A stretch of 64,000 nt of DNA, taken from the NCBI RefSeq assembly GCF_004402495.1, contig NZ_SOFH01000023.1, forward strand, positions 310,001 through 374,000, read 5' to 3'. The stretch's first letter is position 1. Each line of letters opens with the position of its first letter. The notes under the pieces are model-generated. The model had not been told where the DNA came from. It saw nothing but the letters and a program-made list of their open reading frames with translations, and ran no database searches. Position numbers and translations under genes: made by a program. Source of the DNA: Cryobacterium sp. HLT2-28. Its GTDB lineage: Bacteria > Actinomycetota > Actinomycetes > Actinomycetales > Microbacteriaceae. Of the stretch, positions 54,179 to 63,166 are shown piece by piece.

Positions 54179-55705
54179 CTACCGCGCCGTGCGCAGCGTG
54201 AGCAGTGCCACGACGGCCGCGGCCAGCACCAGGCCCACCCCGATCCAGGCGGTGGGCCCGATGCCGGTGCCGAATGCATCCCGCGCAGAGGCGAGCAGCA
54301 GCCCGGCCTGGCCGGCCGGAAGGGCGCCGGCCACGGCGACGGCCCCACCGAGCGTCTCCGCTGCGGCCGACCGCTGGGCGGCGCTCAGCGCCTCCGGCAG
54401 CACAACCGACCCTCGGTAGGCGGCGGTCAGGATGGTGCCGAGGATCGTCGTGCCCAGCACCGCGCCCAGCTCGTAGGCCGTCTCACCGACCGCGGATGCC
54501 GCGCCCATCTTGTCCGCCGGAGCGGTCGCTACGACGAGTTCGTTCGACACGGTCTCGGCCGCGCCGATTCCGATGCCGAGCAGGGCGAACACGAGCGAGA
54601 CCCCGACCGCGTCCAGCGTCGCCCCGCCGAGGGCGATGACCAGGTAACCCCCGGCCGAGATCAGCAGGCCGGCCGGCACCACGATCGACGGCCGCACGCG
54701 CCGGGAGATCGGCACGATCACCAGGCCGGCCACGATCATGGCCGTCAGGCCGGGCACCAGGACCAGGCCGGCCGCCAGCGGGGACAGGCCGAGCACGAGC
54801 TGCAGGTACTGGGACAGGAAGAACAACCCGCCGACGAGGGCGACCACGCTGAGCAGGTTGACGCCGATCGCCCCGCTGAAGGCGCCCGTGCGGAACAGCG
54901 CGAGGTCGATCATCGGCTGGGCCAGGCGAGGCTGGCGGCGCACGAACAGGATGCCGGCGACCAGCCCGAGCAGGATCGGCCCGATCGTGGCGAGCGAGGG
55001 TCCGTGTTCGGCCAGCACCTTGATGCCGTAGACGACGGGAAACATGGTGGCCAGGGACAGCAGGATGCTCGGCAGGTCGATCCGGCCGGGGTTCGGGTCA
55101 CGCGACTCCGGAACGAGGAGCGGGCCGAGCACGAGCAGCGGCAGGAGCAGCGGCACGGCGAGCAGGAAGACGGAACCCCAGGCGAAGTGCTCCAGCAGCA
55201 CGCCGCCCACGACCGGGCCCAGCGCGCTGCCGGCGGCGAAACCACTCGCCCAGATGGCGATCGCCAACCGCCGCTGGTCGCGCTCCGTGAAGACGGAGCG
55301 GAGCAGCGACAGAGTCGGCGGCATCAGCATGGCGCCGAACACGCCGAGCACGGCGCGGTCGATGATGAGCCATTCGATGCTCGGGGCGAAGGCCGCCACC
55401 ACGGAGACGGTGCCGAAGCCGGCCGAGCCGATCAGGAGCAGGCGACGGCGCCCGATCCGGTCGCCGAGACTTCCCATGGCCACGAGCAGCCCGGCGAGCA
55501 TCAGCGGGTAGATGTCGATCACCCAGAGCAGCTGAACGCCCGTCGGCCGGAGCGCCTCGGAGATGGCCGGCAGGGCGAGGCCCAGCACGGTGTTGTCGAT
55601 CGAGACCAGGAGCACCGGCAGCATGAGCACGACCAGCGCCAACCACCGGCGGCGGGGACTGAGGTCAGGGACTGCGGGGACGGTCTGGCGGAGGTCGGAC
55701 GACAC
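54179..55705 (-). CDS. MFS multidrug transporter, DHA2 (QacA/EmrB) family
   Basis: A 508-aa 14-helix proton antiporter. Motif A after helix 2 reads GSLGDRIGRRRLLLIG; motif C-like GSALGPVVGGVLLEHFAWGSVFL follows in helix 5. VSIDNTVLGLALPAI at helix 1 is typical of the QacA branch. GTG 55705 (VSSDLRQTV) is the likely start; no clear Shine-Dalgarno is seen, and in-frame sequence upstream runs through the operator. Divergent from a TetR gene with the palindrome TACCGTC-CA-GACGGTA between them. Ends with TAG at 54179-54181, another normal use of TAG. Confidence 0.9.
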   Translation of the reverse strand: MSSDLRQTVPAVPDLSPRRRWLALVVLMLPVLLVSIDNTVLGLALPAISEALRPTGVQLLWVIDIYPLMLAGLLVAMGSLGDRIGRRRLLLIGSAGFGTVSVVAAFAPSIEWLIIDRAVLGVFGAMLMPPTLSLLRSVFTERDQRRLAIAIWASGFAAGSALGPVVGGVLLEHFAWGSVFLLAVPLLLPLLVLGPLLVPESRDPNPGRIDLPSILLSLATMFPVVYGIKVLAEHGPSLATIGPILLGLVAGILFVRRQPRLAQPMIDLALFRTGAFSGAIGVNLLSVVALVGGLFFLSQYLQLVLGLSPLAAGLVLVPGLTAMIVAGLVIVPISRRVRPSIVVPAGLLISAGGYLVIALGGATLDAVGVSLVFALLGIGIGAAETVSNELVVATAPADKMGAASAVGETAYELGAVLGTTILGTILTAAYRGSVVLPEALSAAQRSAAAETLGGAVAVAGALPAGQAGLLLASARDAFGTGIGPTAWIGVGLVLAAAVVALLTLRTAR

Positions 55706-55740
55706 GGGAAGCTGCTTTCGGATTCGGTGGACAATGACTA

Positions 55741-55756
55741 TACCGTCCAGACGGTA
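55741..55756. promoter_or_regulatory. TetR-type operator between MFS and TetR genes
   Basis: TACCGTC-CA-GACGGTA, a perfect 7-bp inverted repeat with a two-base centre, 35 bp before the MFS start and 10 bp before the TetR start. Likely autoregulatory repressor site. Confidence 0.8.
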
Positions 55757-55766
55757 CAGTAGCATC

Positions 55767-56360
55767 ATGAGCTCCGTTCCCGCATCCCCCGCAGGCCGCG
55801 CACCGGCATCCGTGTCCACCCGCGACCGCATCCTCGACGCGCACGCGCTGCTGCTGATCGACCACGGCGAACGGGCGGCCACCCTCGAGGCGGTGGCCCT
55901 GGCGGCGGGGCTGTCCAAGGGCGGCCTGCTCTACCACTTCGGTTCCAAGGACGCCCTCGTCGAAGGACTGCTCGGCCGCCTCACGGCGCTCGTCGCCGAC
56001 GACGTCGAGCAGATCCGCGCGGCCCCGGCCGGAGCGATCGACTACTTGATCCGCACCTCGATGTGGGAGGGAACACGGCTGGACCACTATATCGCCGCGG
56101 CCGTGCGCCTGGCGCAGGGGGCGCATCCGCTGGCCAACCAGGCCCTGGCCTCTACCCGGCGCCAGTGGCTGGCAGCGATCGAGGAGGCCGTGGGCGACCC
56201 CGACGTGGCCGAGGCGGTCATGCTCATCAGTGACGGTCTGTACTACGAATCAACCCTCGCGGGCCCGGGCCAGCTCGCCGCCGACCTGACGTCGGCGGCG
56301 AGGCTGGACCGGTTGCTCGCCGTGATCGGGCGAATGACCGAACGGCCGGTTACTCGGTGA
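55767..56360 (+). CDS. TetR-family regulator of MFS pump
   Basis: 197 aa. After a Pro/Ala-rich start, the HTH region reads STRDRILDAHALLLIDHGERAATLEAVALAAGLSKGGLLYHFGSKDALV in part, a classical TetR pattern; the rest is a helical ligand domain. ATG 55767 lies ten bases after the operator with no Shine-Dalgarno, suggesting a leaderless or very short leader mRNA. The 3' end overlaps serA by 11 bp. Confidence 0.9.
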   Translation: MSSVPASPAGRAPASVSTRDRILDAHALLLIDHGERAATLEAVALAAGLSKGGLLYHFGSKDALVEGLLGRLTALVADDVEQIRAAPAGAIDYLIRTSMWEGTRLDHYIAAAVRLAQGAHPLANQALASTRRQWLAAIEEAVGDPDVAEAVMLISDGLYYESTLAGPGQLAADLTSAARLDRLLAVIGRMTERPVTR

Positions 56361-57942
56361 GGGCGATCTCGACCATCACGTCGGCTTCGATAGCGTCGCG
56401 CACCTTGGCGAGCAGGCTCGCGGGCACCGGTGAGTCGACGGTCAGCACGCTGAGCGCCTTCCCGCCGGCGACGTGGCGGGCGATCTGCATCCCGGCGATG
56501 TTGATCTGCGCGTCACCGAACTCGCGGCCGTAGACGGCGACGATTCCGGGGCGGTCCGTGTAGACCATCACGATGAGGTGCTCCGCGAACGGAACCTCGA
56601 CCTCGTAGCCGTTCACCTCGACGATCTTCTCGATCTGCTTGGTGCCGGTCAGGGTGCCGGACACCGACACCTGCGAGCCGTCGGCCAGGGCGCCGCGCAG
56701 CGTGATGACGTTGCGGTACTCCGGCGATTCCTTGTCGGTGATCAGGCGCACGGCAACGCCGCGCTGCTCGGCCAGAAGCGGCGCATTCACGTAGGACACC
56801 GTCTCGCTGACCACGTTGGTGAAGATCCCCTTGAGCGCGGCGAGCTTGAGCACGCTCACGTCGTAGTCGGCCAGTTCGCCGCGGACGTCCACGTCGACGC
56901 TGGTGAGGGGACTGTGCGCGGCGAGGCCGGAGAAGACCTGGCCCAGCTTCTCGACGAGCGGGATGCCGGGGCGCACGTACGGGTCGATGACGCCGCCGGC
57001 CACGTTGACCGCGTCGGGGACGAGTTCACCGGAGAGCGCGAGGCGCACCGACTTGGCGACGGACACGCCGGCCTTCTCCTGCGCTTCGTCGGTCGACGCG
57101 CCGAGGTGCGGCGTCGTGATGATGTTCGGCAGGCCGAGCAGCGCCGAACCGGTCGGCGGTTCGCTGACGAACACGTCGAGGCCGGCTCCGGCGATCGTGC
57201 CGGCGACGAGGGCGTCGTGCAGGTCTGCCTCGTTGATCAGTCCGCCGCGGGCGACGTTGACGACGAAGGCGGTCGGCTTCATCAGCGCGAACTGGGCCGC
57301 GCCGAGCATCCCGGTGGTCTCGGGCGTCTTGGGCATGTGGATCGTGACGAAGTCCGACTGGGCGAGCAGTTCGTCGAGGCTGACGGGCGTCACGCCGAGC
57401 TGCTGGGCACGGGCCGAGGTGATGTACGGGTCGAAGGCGATGATGTTCGTGCCGAAGGCCTGCATGCGCGCGGCGACGAGGGCGCCGATCCGGCCGAGGC
57501 CGATGATTCCGATCGTCTTTTCGTAGAGCTCGACGCCCGTGTACTTGGAGCGCTTCCACTGGCCCTGGGCGAGTGCGCCGTGCGCCGGGGGGATGTGGCG
57601 GGCGAGGCTGATAATGTGGCCGACCGTGAGTTCGGCCGCGGAGATAATGTTCGAGGTCGGGGCATTGACGACCATCACGCCGGCCGCGGTCGCGGCCTTG
57701 ATGTCCACGTTGTCCAGGCCGACGCCGGCCCGCGCGATGACCTTGAGCAGCGGTGCGGCGGCGATGGCCTCCGCATCCACCTTGGTCGCGGAGCGCACGA
57801 GGATGGCGTGGGCGGACGCTAATTCTTTGAGCAGGGCCGGGCGGTCGGTGCCGTCGACGTTGCGCACTTCGAAGTCCGGTCCAAGGGCGTCAACGGTTGC
57901 GGGCGAGAGCTCTTCGGCAATAAGTACGACTGGTTTTGACAC
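56350..57942 (-). CDS. serA: D-3-phosphoglycerate dehydrogenase
   Basis: 530-aa first enzyme of serine synthesis. NAD-binding GIIGLGRIGALVAARMQAFG (about residues 145-165), catalytic Arg/Glu/His in VNVARGGLINEADL, GAGLDVFVSEPP and TPHLGASTDEAQ; then the intervening ASB domain and a C-terminal ACT domain (MVYTDRPGIVAVYGREFGDAQINIAGMQIAR) for serine feedback, as in the mycobacterial long form. GTG 57942 (VSKPVVLIAEE) follows AGGAACC. Nothing abnormal. Confidence 0.97.
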   Translation of the reverse strand: MSKPVVLIAEELSPATVDALGPDFEVRNVDGTDRPALLKELASAHAILVRSATKVDAEAIAAAPLLKVIARAGVGLDNVDIKAATAAGVMVVNAPTSNIISAAELTVGHIISLARHIPPAHGALAQGQWKRSKYTGVELYEKTIGIIGLGRIGALVAARMQAFGTNIIAFDPYITSARAQQLGVTPVSLDELLAQSDFVTIHMPKTPETTGMLGAAQFALMKPTAFVVNVARGGLINEADLHDALVAGTIAGAGLDVFVSEPPTGSALLGLPNIITTPHLGASTDEAQEKAGVSVAKSVRLALSGELVPDAVNVAGGVIDPYVRPGIPLVEKLGQVFSGLAAHSPLTSVDVDVRGELADYDVSVLKLAALKGIFTNVVSETVSYVNAPLLAEQRGVAVRLITDKESPEYRNVITLRGALADGSQVSVSGTLTGTKQIEKIVEVNGYEVEVPFAEHLIVMVYTDRPGIVAVYGREFGDAQINIAGMQIARHVAGGKALSVLTVDSPVPASLLAKVRDAIEADVMVEIALTE

Positions 57943-58039
57943 GAAAAAGGTTCCTCCGATTGCAGCAGAAATGGTGGGCTTGCGCCGCGACCGTGGGGCG
58001 CCAGTTAGGAAATTACTCTATCGGCTGCAGAATGGGGCG

Positions 58040-58465
58040 ATGAGCAGCGTTACGTTGACCGACGTCCAATTCGTCCTCCGCCTCCTTCTCGCGGTGGTCT
58101 TCATCGGTGCGGGGGTCACCCATTTCCTGCCGTCCGTGCAGCGCACGATGGCGGCGATGATCCCGCCACGACTGCGATCCACGGGCATCCTGAACCCTCG
58201 CGCGCTCGTCGTCCTCACCGGCCTGTGCGAAATCGCCGGCGGCCTGGGCCTGCTCTATCGACCCCTGATTGTGACGAGCGGGGTCTGCCTGATCGTGTTC
58301 CTCGTCGCCGTATTCCCGGCGAACGCCTTCGCGGCCCGGCATCCGGAGCGGTTCGGCCGGATCGCCATCCCACTCGTGCCCCGGCTGCTCGGCCAGGCGC
58401 TGCTGGTGGCCCTGATCGCGCTCGCGATCGTGCCGGTCACGTCCGCGGTCGCGGCGCAGCTTTGA
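58040..58465 (+). CDS. DoxX-family membrane protein
   Basis: 141 aa with four helices: VQFVLRLLLAVVFIGAGVTHF, ALVVLTGLCEIAGGLGLLY, VTSGVCLIVFLVAVFPANAF and LLGQALLVALIALAIVPV. The first helix with GAGVTHF and the AGGLGLL segment fit DoxX/DoxD-like proteins. Function unknown, sometimes linked to redox or envelope homeostasis. GGGGCG precedes ATG 58040. Divergent from serA. Confidence 0.82.
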   Translation: MSSVTLTDVQFVLRLLLAVVFIGAGVTHFLPSVQRTMAAMIPPRLRSTGILNPRALVVLTGLCEIAGGLGLLYRPLIVTSGVCLIVFLVAVFPANAFAARHPERFGRIAIPLVPRLLGQALLVALIALAIVPVTSAVAAQL

Positions 58466-58593
58466 GAACGCGGCGCACGCAGGAACGCGCGCCCGCTTCC
58501 TCAACATGCGCCGCGACGGCATGGGGGCCGCCGCGCCGGGACTCGGGCGCGCGAACGGATGCTCGCGCCGGGCGTGCGAAGGCCCTCAGCAGG

Positions 58594-58977
58594 TCAGACG
58601 ATGAGGCTGCCGAGGCCGAACATGAAGATGTCCGCGGAGAGCGCGGCGACCAGGCACAGGCCCACGAGCAGCAGGAGCGCCTGGACGCCGGCCGAGCGGG
58701 CGCGGCCGAACCGGATCGCGAGCACGAAGACCGCGACGGGCAGCAGCACGCCGGCGATCAGGAGCCCCCAGCCGAATCCGCTCAGGGTGGTGTCGAGGCT
58801 TTGGGCTGCGAGGTTGAGTCCGACCAGGTTTCCGACGCCCTCCCACGCGTCGTAGGCGTAGAACAGCCCGAAGACGATGGCGATGGTGAGGAAGAGCCAG
58901 CGCGGGGTGCCGCCCGGCGAGCCGCGTGGTGTGGCGACGACCTTGCCGGCACCCGGAGTTGCGTCGGTCGCGCTCAT
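58594..58977 (-). CDS. Hypothetical membrane protein (three helices)
   Basis: 127 aa, not recognised. Residues 1-25 polar, then three helices (WLFLTIAIVFGLFYAYDAW, FGWGLLIAGVLLPVAVFVLA, LLLLVGLCLVAALSADIFMF). ATG 58977 overlaps the stop of the upstream membrane gene (ATGA), so the two are a translationally coupled pair and may form a complex. Confidence 0.72.
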   Translation of the reverse strand: MSATDATPGAGKVVATPRGSPGGTPRWLFLTIAIVFGLFYAYDAWEGVGNLVGLNLAAQSLDTTLSGFGWGLLIAGVLLPVAVFVLAIRFGRARSAGVQALLLLVGLCLVAALSADIFMFGLGSLIV

Positions 58978-59507
58978 GAGATTCCCCCGGCGTTGATGAT
59001 GAACGGCAGCGGCGCGAGCAGGACGACGCCCAGCAGCAGCAGACCGACCCTGGCCCGAGGCCTGGTGCGGGTCAGCCAGAACGTCGCACCGAACCAGACC
59101 GCGGGCGCTGCGACGGCGAGATAGAGTCCGAGCGAGAACATGAACTGCCCGACGGCGTCCGACAGCGGATTGTCGATCCGGGAGATGCCGATGAACCAGC
59201 CGATCGTGTAGAGCAGGTAGACCCCGCCGAACACACCGAGGGCGATCAGGGCGAAGGAACTGGCCGGCGCAGCGGCCGCAGCGGCCGCTTCGGCGGCTTC
59301 CTGCGCCTCGACGGCGGATGCCGGCCCGGTGACGGTCCAGCCCTCGGGCGGCGGGGCCACGGGCGGTACGTCGGGCCCGTTCCCTGCGCCGTCCCCGCCG
59401 GTGTCCCCGGCGGCCGTTCCGGTGCCCGTCTGCAGGGTCGGGTCGTCGTCGCCGGCCCAGCCCAAGGCGTCGTCCCGGTTGTCGTCGCCGGAGTTTCCAG
59501 AAGTCAT
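58974..59507 (-). CDS. Hypothetical membrane protein with acidic/Pro N-terminus
   Basis: 177 aa, not recognised. An N-terminal 60 residues rich in Asp, Gly, Thr and Pro (cytoplasmic, disordered; GNSGDDNRDDALGW) and an Ala/Glu helix are followed by three membrane helices (ALIALGVFGGVYLLYTIGWF, FMFSLGLYLAVAAPAVWFG, VGLLLLGVVLLAPLPFII). GGAG lies 3-4 bases before ATG 59507. First of a coupled pair. Upstream is a 70-bp palindromic element. Confidence 0.72.
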   Translation of the reverse strand: MTSGNSGDDNRDDALGWAGDDDPTLQTGTGTAAGDTGGDGAGNGPDVPPVAPPPEGWTVTGPASAVEAQEAAEAAAAAAAPASSFALIALGVFGGVYLLYTIGWFIGISRIDNPLSDAVGQFMFSLGLYLAVAAPAVWFGATFWLTRTRPRARVGLLLLGVVLLAPLPFIINAGGIS

Positions 59508-59548
59508 CTCTCCAGCGTACCGATCCGCCGAGTTGATCCCCGACTGCG

Positions 59549-59618
59549 CAACTGTTACCGACGCGGACGAATGTCGCCGGTACGCCGGCAACATTCGTCC
59601 GACCGGGGAACGGTTACG
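59549..59618. repeat. 70-bp palindromic intergenic element, copy A
   Basis: Outer arms CAACTGTTACC / GGAACGGTTAC and inner arms CGGACGAATGT / ACATTCGTCCG surround a CGCCGGTACGCCGGC centre, so the whole unit can fold as one long hairpin. It aligns without gaps to copy B at 61753-61822. The stop codon of the alcohol dehydrogenase gene (59614-59616) lies inside the distal arm. Confidence 0.7.
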
Positions 59619-60681
59619 CCATCCGGCTCCGGCTGATCACGACTTTCAGCGCCTTGGTTTCCGCCGCGCGGGAGAACGTGTCGTACGCCTCGAGGACTTG
59701 GTCGAACCCGAACCGGTGGGTGGTCAGCGCCCCGGCGGGGATCTTGCCCCGGGCGACCAGTTTCAGCAGCATGGGGGTGCTGTTGGTGTTGACCAGACCC
59801 ATACTGATGTTGATGTTCTGGATCCACAGGTCCTCCAGGTGCAGTTCGACGGGCTTGCCGTGCACGCCCACGTTGGCGACGTTGCCGCCGGGGCGCACGA
59901 CGTCGACCGCCATCGTGAACGTCTCCGGGATGCCGACCGCCTCGATGGCGACGTCGACGCCCGCGCCGTCGGTCAACGCCAGAACCTGCTGCTTCCAGTC
60001 GTGGCTGCCGGAGACGACGGCATCCGTCGCCCCGAACAGGCGTGCCTGCTCGAGCCGGTTCTCGTCGGTGTCGATGGCGATGATCGTTCCGGCGCCGTAG
60101 AGCCCGGCCGTGGCGATGGCGGCGAGGCCGACCGGCCCGGCGCCGATCACGGCCACCACATCGCCCGGCTTGACCCGGCCGTACTGCACCCCGATCTCGA
60201 AGCCCGTCGGCAGGATGTCCGAGAGCATGACGGCCTCCTCGTCGCTGACCCCCGGAGGGATCCGATGGAGGGAGTTCTCCGCGTACGGCACGCGCACTAA
60301 CTCGGCCTGGGTACCGTCGATCAGGTGGCCGAACACCCAGCCGATGCCGGACTGTCCTTCGTCGCCGAGGCAGTGCGAGTAGAGCCCGAGCTTGCAGTTG
60401 GCACAGTGCCCGCACGACTTGATGCAGGAGATGATGACCCGGTCGCCGACCGCGAGGCTGCTCACCGAGGAGCCCACGGCCGTAATCGTGCCGACGCCTT
60501 CATGGCCGAGGATCCGGCCGACCTGCACTGCCGGCACGTCGCCCTTCAGAATGTGCAGGTCCGTGCCGCAGATTGTCGTCGTTTCAACTCGCACGATGGC
60601 GTCGGTGGCATGCACGATCTCCGGATCCGGAACGTCCTGCCAGGTCTTCTTGCCCGGACCGCCATAAACCAGTGCCTTCAC
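59614..60681 (-). CDS. Zinc-dependent alcohol dehydrogenase (MDR)
   Basis: 355 aa. Catalytic zinc ligands in TTTICGTDLH (Cys about residue 38) and GHEGVG; structural zinc site CIKSCGHCANCKLGLYSHC (four cysteines); NAD site VAVIGAGPVGLAAIATAGLYGAG (about residues 170-192) followed by DTDENRLEQA, which favours NAD. The sequence order resembles threonine/secondary alcohol or formaldehyde-type dehydrogenases; substrate unknown. GTG 60681 has GGGGAG about 5-6 bases upstream. Divergent from the alpha/beta hydrolase gene by about 100 bp. Confidence 0.92.
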   Translation of the reverse strand: MKALVYGGPGKKTWQDVPDPEIVHATDAIVRVETTTICGTDLHILKGDVPAVQVGRILGHEGVGTITAVGSSVSSLAVGDRVIISCIKSCGHCANCKLGLYSHCLGDEGQSGIGWVFGHLIDGTQAELVRVPYAENSLHRIPPGVSDEEAVMLSDILPTGFEIGVQYGRVKPGDVVAVIGAGPVGLAAIATAGLYGAGTIIAIDTDENRLEQARLFGATDAVVSGSHDWKQQVLALTDGAGVDVAIEAVGIPETFTMAVDVVRPGGNVANVGVHGKPVELHLEDLWIQNINISMGLVNTNSTPMLLKLVARGKIPAGALTTHRFGFDQVLEAYDTFSRAAETKALKVVISRSRMA

Positions 60682-60783
60682 GGTGACTCCCCGATTTTCG
60701 ATACTGACGTCGTTCCGGGCATCCGCCCGAACGCTGCTTAACGTACTCTCGGGCCCGGCGTCGGGCGGGGTTACGATCCATCC

Positions 60784-61713
60784 ATGACGGATCCCGAGTC
60801 CCGAAATCCCTTCGCCCTGCCCGGGGCCGAGAAACCACGCGCCGGACGGTACGACATCAACGGATGCCGGCTGTACGCGGAGGTGCGCGGCACCGGTCCG
60901 GCGATCCTCATCATCGGTGCCTGCAGCGATGACGCGGAGATGTTCGCGCCAATCGCCGAACGGCTGAGCGGATTCACCGTCGTCACCTTCGATTTGCGCG
61001 GCACCCTGCGCAGCAGCAGCGACGGCTGGCCCTGCGGCGGAGCGCAACATGCCGACGATGCCGCCGAGTTGATCCGAAGTCTCGGGCTGGGCGGCGCCCA
61101 TGTCTTTGGCGCGAGCGCCGGAGGGATCGTGGCACTGCAGCTGGCCCTCCGACACGCCGATCTCGTGCGTCGGGTGCTCGTGTTCGAGCCGGGCTACTTC
61201 CAGCATTCGGAGTCCGGACACGCCCTCGCTGCCAGGGCCGGGGCGAACGTCGACCGACACCTCGCCGCGCATCCCGGCGATTTTGCCGGCGCCATGGCCG
61301 CGCTGTCCCAGGCCGTCCAGGTGGCCCGGTCCGGAGACGAGCAGGCGCCGGACACATCGGGGCTGCTCGATGCCCCGGAAGGACTCGAGTGGTACGCGGC
61401 GCGAGGCGCGGCCCTGGCCGAGAACTTCATCCGGGGCGATCTTCCGCTGACCGCCGAGGCCGTCGACCCGGCCGCCCTCGCCGGCTCGGGCGCCGACATC
61501 CGCTTCGCCTGCGGCGACAGGTCTCATCCCGTGTTCCGGGAAATCGCCTCGGAGCTGACCCGGATCCGCAGACGGCCAGGCTCGACCGATCCCGAACGGC
61601 CCGACCTGCTCGACGGCGTGGGCCACATGGTCTACTTCGCGCCGGAGCCGGTCGCCGCATACATCCGGGACCGCTGCGCCTGGCGCGTTTCTCCCCAGGA
61701 TCAGCCGGGGTAA
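60784..61713 (+). CDS. Alpha/beta hydrolase
   Basis: 309 aa. Nucleophile elbow VFGASAGGIVALQLA (Ser about residue 116), oxyanion region around ILIIGACSDDAEMF, acid residue likely in FACGDRSHP, and His in GVGHMVYF near residue 282. No signal peptide, so cytoplasmic. Substrate unknown; the divergent dehydrogenase may be functionally linked. ATG 60784. Confidence 0.88.
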   Translation: MTDPESRNPFALPGAEKPRAGRYDINGCRLYAEVRGTGPAILIIGACSDDAEMFAPIAERLSGFTVVTFDLRGTLRSSSDGWPCGGAQHADDAAELIRSLGLGGAHVFGASAGGIVALQLALRHADLVRRVLVFEPGYFQHSESGHALAARAGANVDRHLAAHPGDFAGAMAALSQAVQVARSGDEQAPDTSGLLDAPEGLEWYAARGAALAENFIRGDLPLTAEAVDPAALAGSGADIRFACGDRSHPVFREIASELTRIRRRPGSTDPERPDLLDGVGHMVYFAPEPVAAYIRDRCAWRVSPQDQPG

Positions 61714-61752
61714 GGCCAGGCTCCTGCGGGTCGGCCCGACCGAATTCGAACG

Positions 61753-61822
61753 CAACCGTTACCCATTCGGACAACTGTTGCCCGCGTGCCGGCCACTATT
61801 GTCCGAATGGGAGACAGTTGCA
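61753..61822. repeat. 70-bp palindromic intergenic element, copy B
   Basis: CAACCGTTACC, then perfect 13-bp arms CCCATTCGGACAA (61762-61774) and TTGTCCGAATGGG (61799-61811), and a distal GACAGTTGC. It aligns end to end with copy A, sharing CAAC-GTTACC, CGGAC-A, TGT-GCC, GCCGGC-AC and GTCCGA blocks. It lies between convergent genes. Confidence 0.7.
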
Positions 61823-61852
61823 CGACACTCGTGGAAGCGGATGGGGAAAGGC

Positions 61853-63166
61853 TCAGACCGTGAAGGCGTCGGCCCGCGCCGTCCCGTCGTAGCCGCCCGC
61901 GGGTGCGGCCAGCCCGAACAGCGCCCCCACCGTTGGCGCCACATCGATCGTGCGGGCGGGTTGGGAGGACACCCCGGTGGAGACTCTCGGACTCCCGCCG
62001 GCCACGAAGAAGGGAATCGGTTCGGTGGCCGGATGCCCGTGGTTGCCCGGGATCGGATTCGACGCGATGTAGGGATCAGAGAACCGCCAGCCGGCCCGGC
62101 AGAACGCGACCAGGTCCCCCGCCTCCGGACCCAGTCGCAGGTCGCCAGGGTCAGAAACGGACAGGACCCCGGGGTGCGCGGCGACGAGGCCGCGCACATC
62201 GGCCAGGCCGGCATCCCGAGCGCGGAGTGGCCCCGTCCAGGAGAGCAGGTCGGCCCCGCCGTTCTGGGCGATGGCGATCTGCTCGCGCAGGTCCGCACGG
62301 CCGGAGAGGATCTGATCGACGGAAATGACGTTCGATGGGATGGACCAGTCCATCGAATGGTCGGCGAGCACGATCAGCACGCTGCTCTGCCAGGTGCCCG
62401 CCGCGACGAGGTGGTCCACGAATCGGCCGACCTGGTCGTCGGTGTCGGCCAGGGCTGCGGTCCGGGCCGCCTGCAGGGTTGTGCCGGAGACGTCCGAGTG
62501 CCCAACGCGGTCAACGTCGCCGAGGTTCGTGAACACGAAGTCCGGATCGACGCCGTCGACCATGGCGATCAGCGCATCCATCGTGAACTTGTCCGGCGCG
62601 TGGCCGGTCACCGGGAGGAGCGGGGACGGCTCCCAGCGGTAGGTGGCGCGCTCGCCGAAGATGCCGAAGAGATAGCGCTTGCTGAGGACGGAGCCTGTCG
62701 AGAAGCCCTCATCCCTGAGCCTGTCCAGCAGGGTCGGGAATCGCAGGTCGGTCGGCCGGTCCAGGTCGCGCACGACGGCCTCGGCGCGGTCGTAGACCGA
62801 GTTGGCCGGCACCCCGGATCGGTCCGGGCGAACGCCGGTCATCATCATCACGTGGTTCGGGATGGTCTCCATGACCGGCAGGGAGCGGGCAGCGGGGAAG
62901 TTGGTCCCGGCGCCGCGGAGAGCCGCCAGGCGGGGGGTCAGTGCCGACGTGATCTCATCCGGCCTGCAGCCGTCGACGACCAGCACGTAGACGCGGGTGC
63001 GTGGACCCGGCGCCGTGGCAGCGGCCGCGCGCGCGGGGGCGGGGAGCGCGGTCCCCGCCGCGACGGACAGCAGGACGGAGGCGCCACCGGCCGCGGCCAG
63101 CCGGAGGAACTGGCGGCGGTCGGCAGCCGGGAAGCCGGCGGGCGACGGGGGCTGGTCGACGTTCAC
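61853..63166 (-). CDS. Tat-exported alkaline phosphatase superfamily protein (phosphodiesterase/pyrophosphatase type)
   Basis: 437 aa. Twin-arginine signal ADRRQFLRLAAAGGASVLLSVAAG ending at about residue 40. Catalytic features of the nucleotide pyrophosphatase/phosphodiesterase branch: VLVVDGCRPDEI (metal Asp), PNHVMMMTGVRPDRSGV (nucleophile region), DKFTMD, NLGDVDRVGH, VLADHSMDW and a late GNHGHP. GTG 63166 overlaps the upstream phosphatase stop (GTGA). Secreted, probably for phosphate scavenging from phosphodiesters or nucleotides. Confidence 0.87.
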   Translation of the reverse strand: MNVDQPPSPAGFPAADRRQFLRLAAAGGASVLLSVAAGTALPAPARAAAATAPGPRTRVYVLVVDGCRPDEITSALTPRLAALRGAGTNFPAARSLPVMETIPNHVMMMTGVRPDRSGVPANSVYDRAEAVVRDLDRPTDLRFPTLLDRLRDEGFSTGSVLSKRYLFGIFGERATYRWEPSPLLPVTGHAPDKFTMDALIAMVDGVDPDFVFTNLGDVDRVGHSDVSGTTLQAARTAALADTDDQVGRFVDHLVAAGTWQSSVLIVLADHSMDWSIPSNVISVDQILSGRADLREQIAIAQNGGADLLSWTGPLRARDAGLADVRGLVAAHPGVLSVSDPGDLRLGPEAGDLVAFCRAGWRFSDPYIASNPIPGNHGHPATEPIPFFVAGGSPRVSTGVSSQPARTIDVAPTVGALFGLAAPAGGYDGTARADAFTV

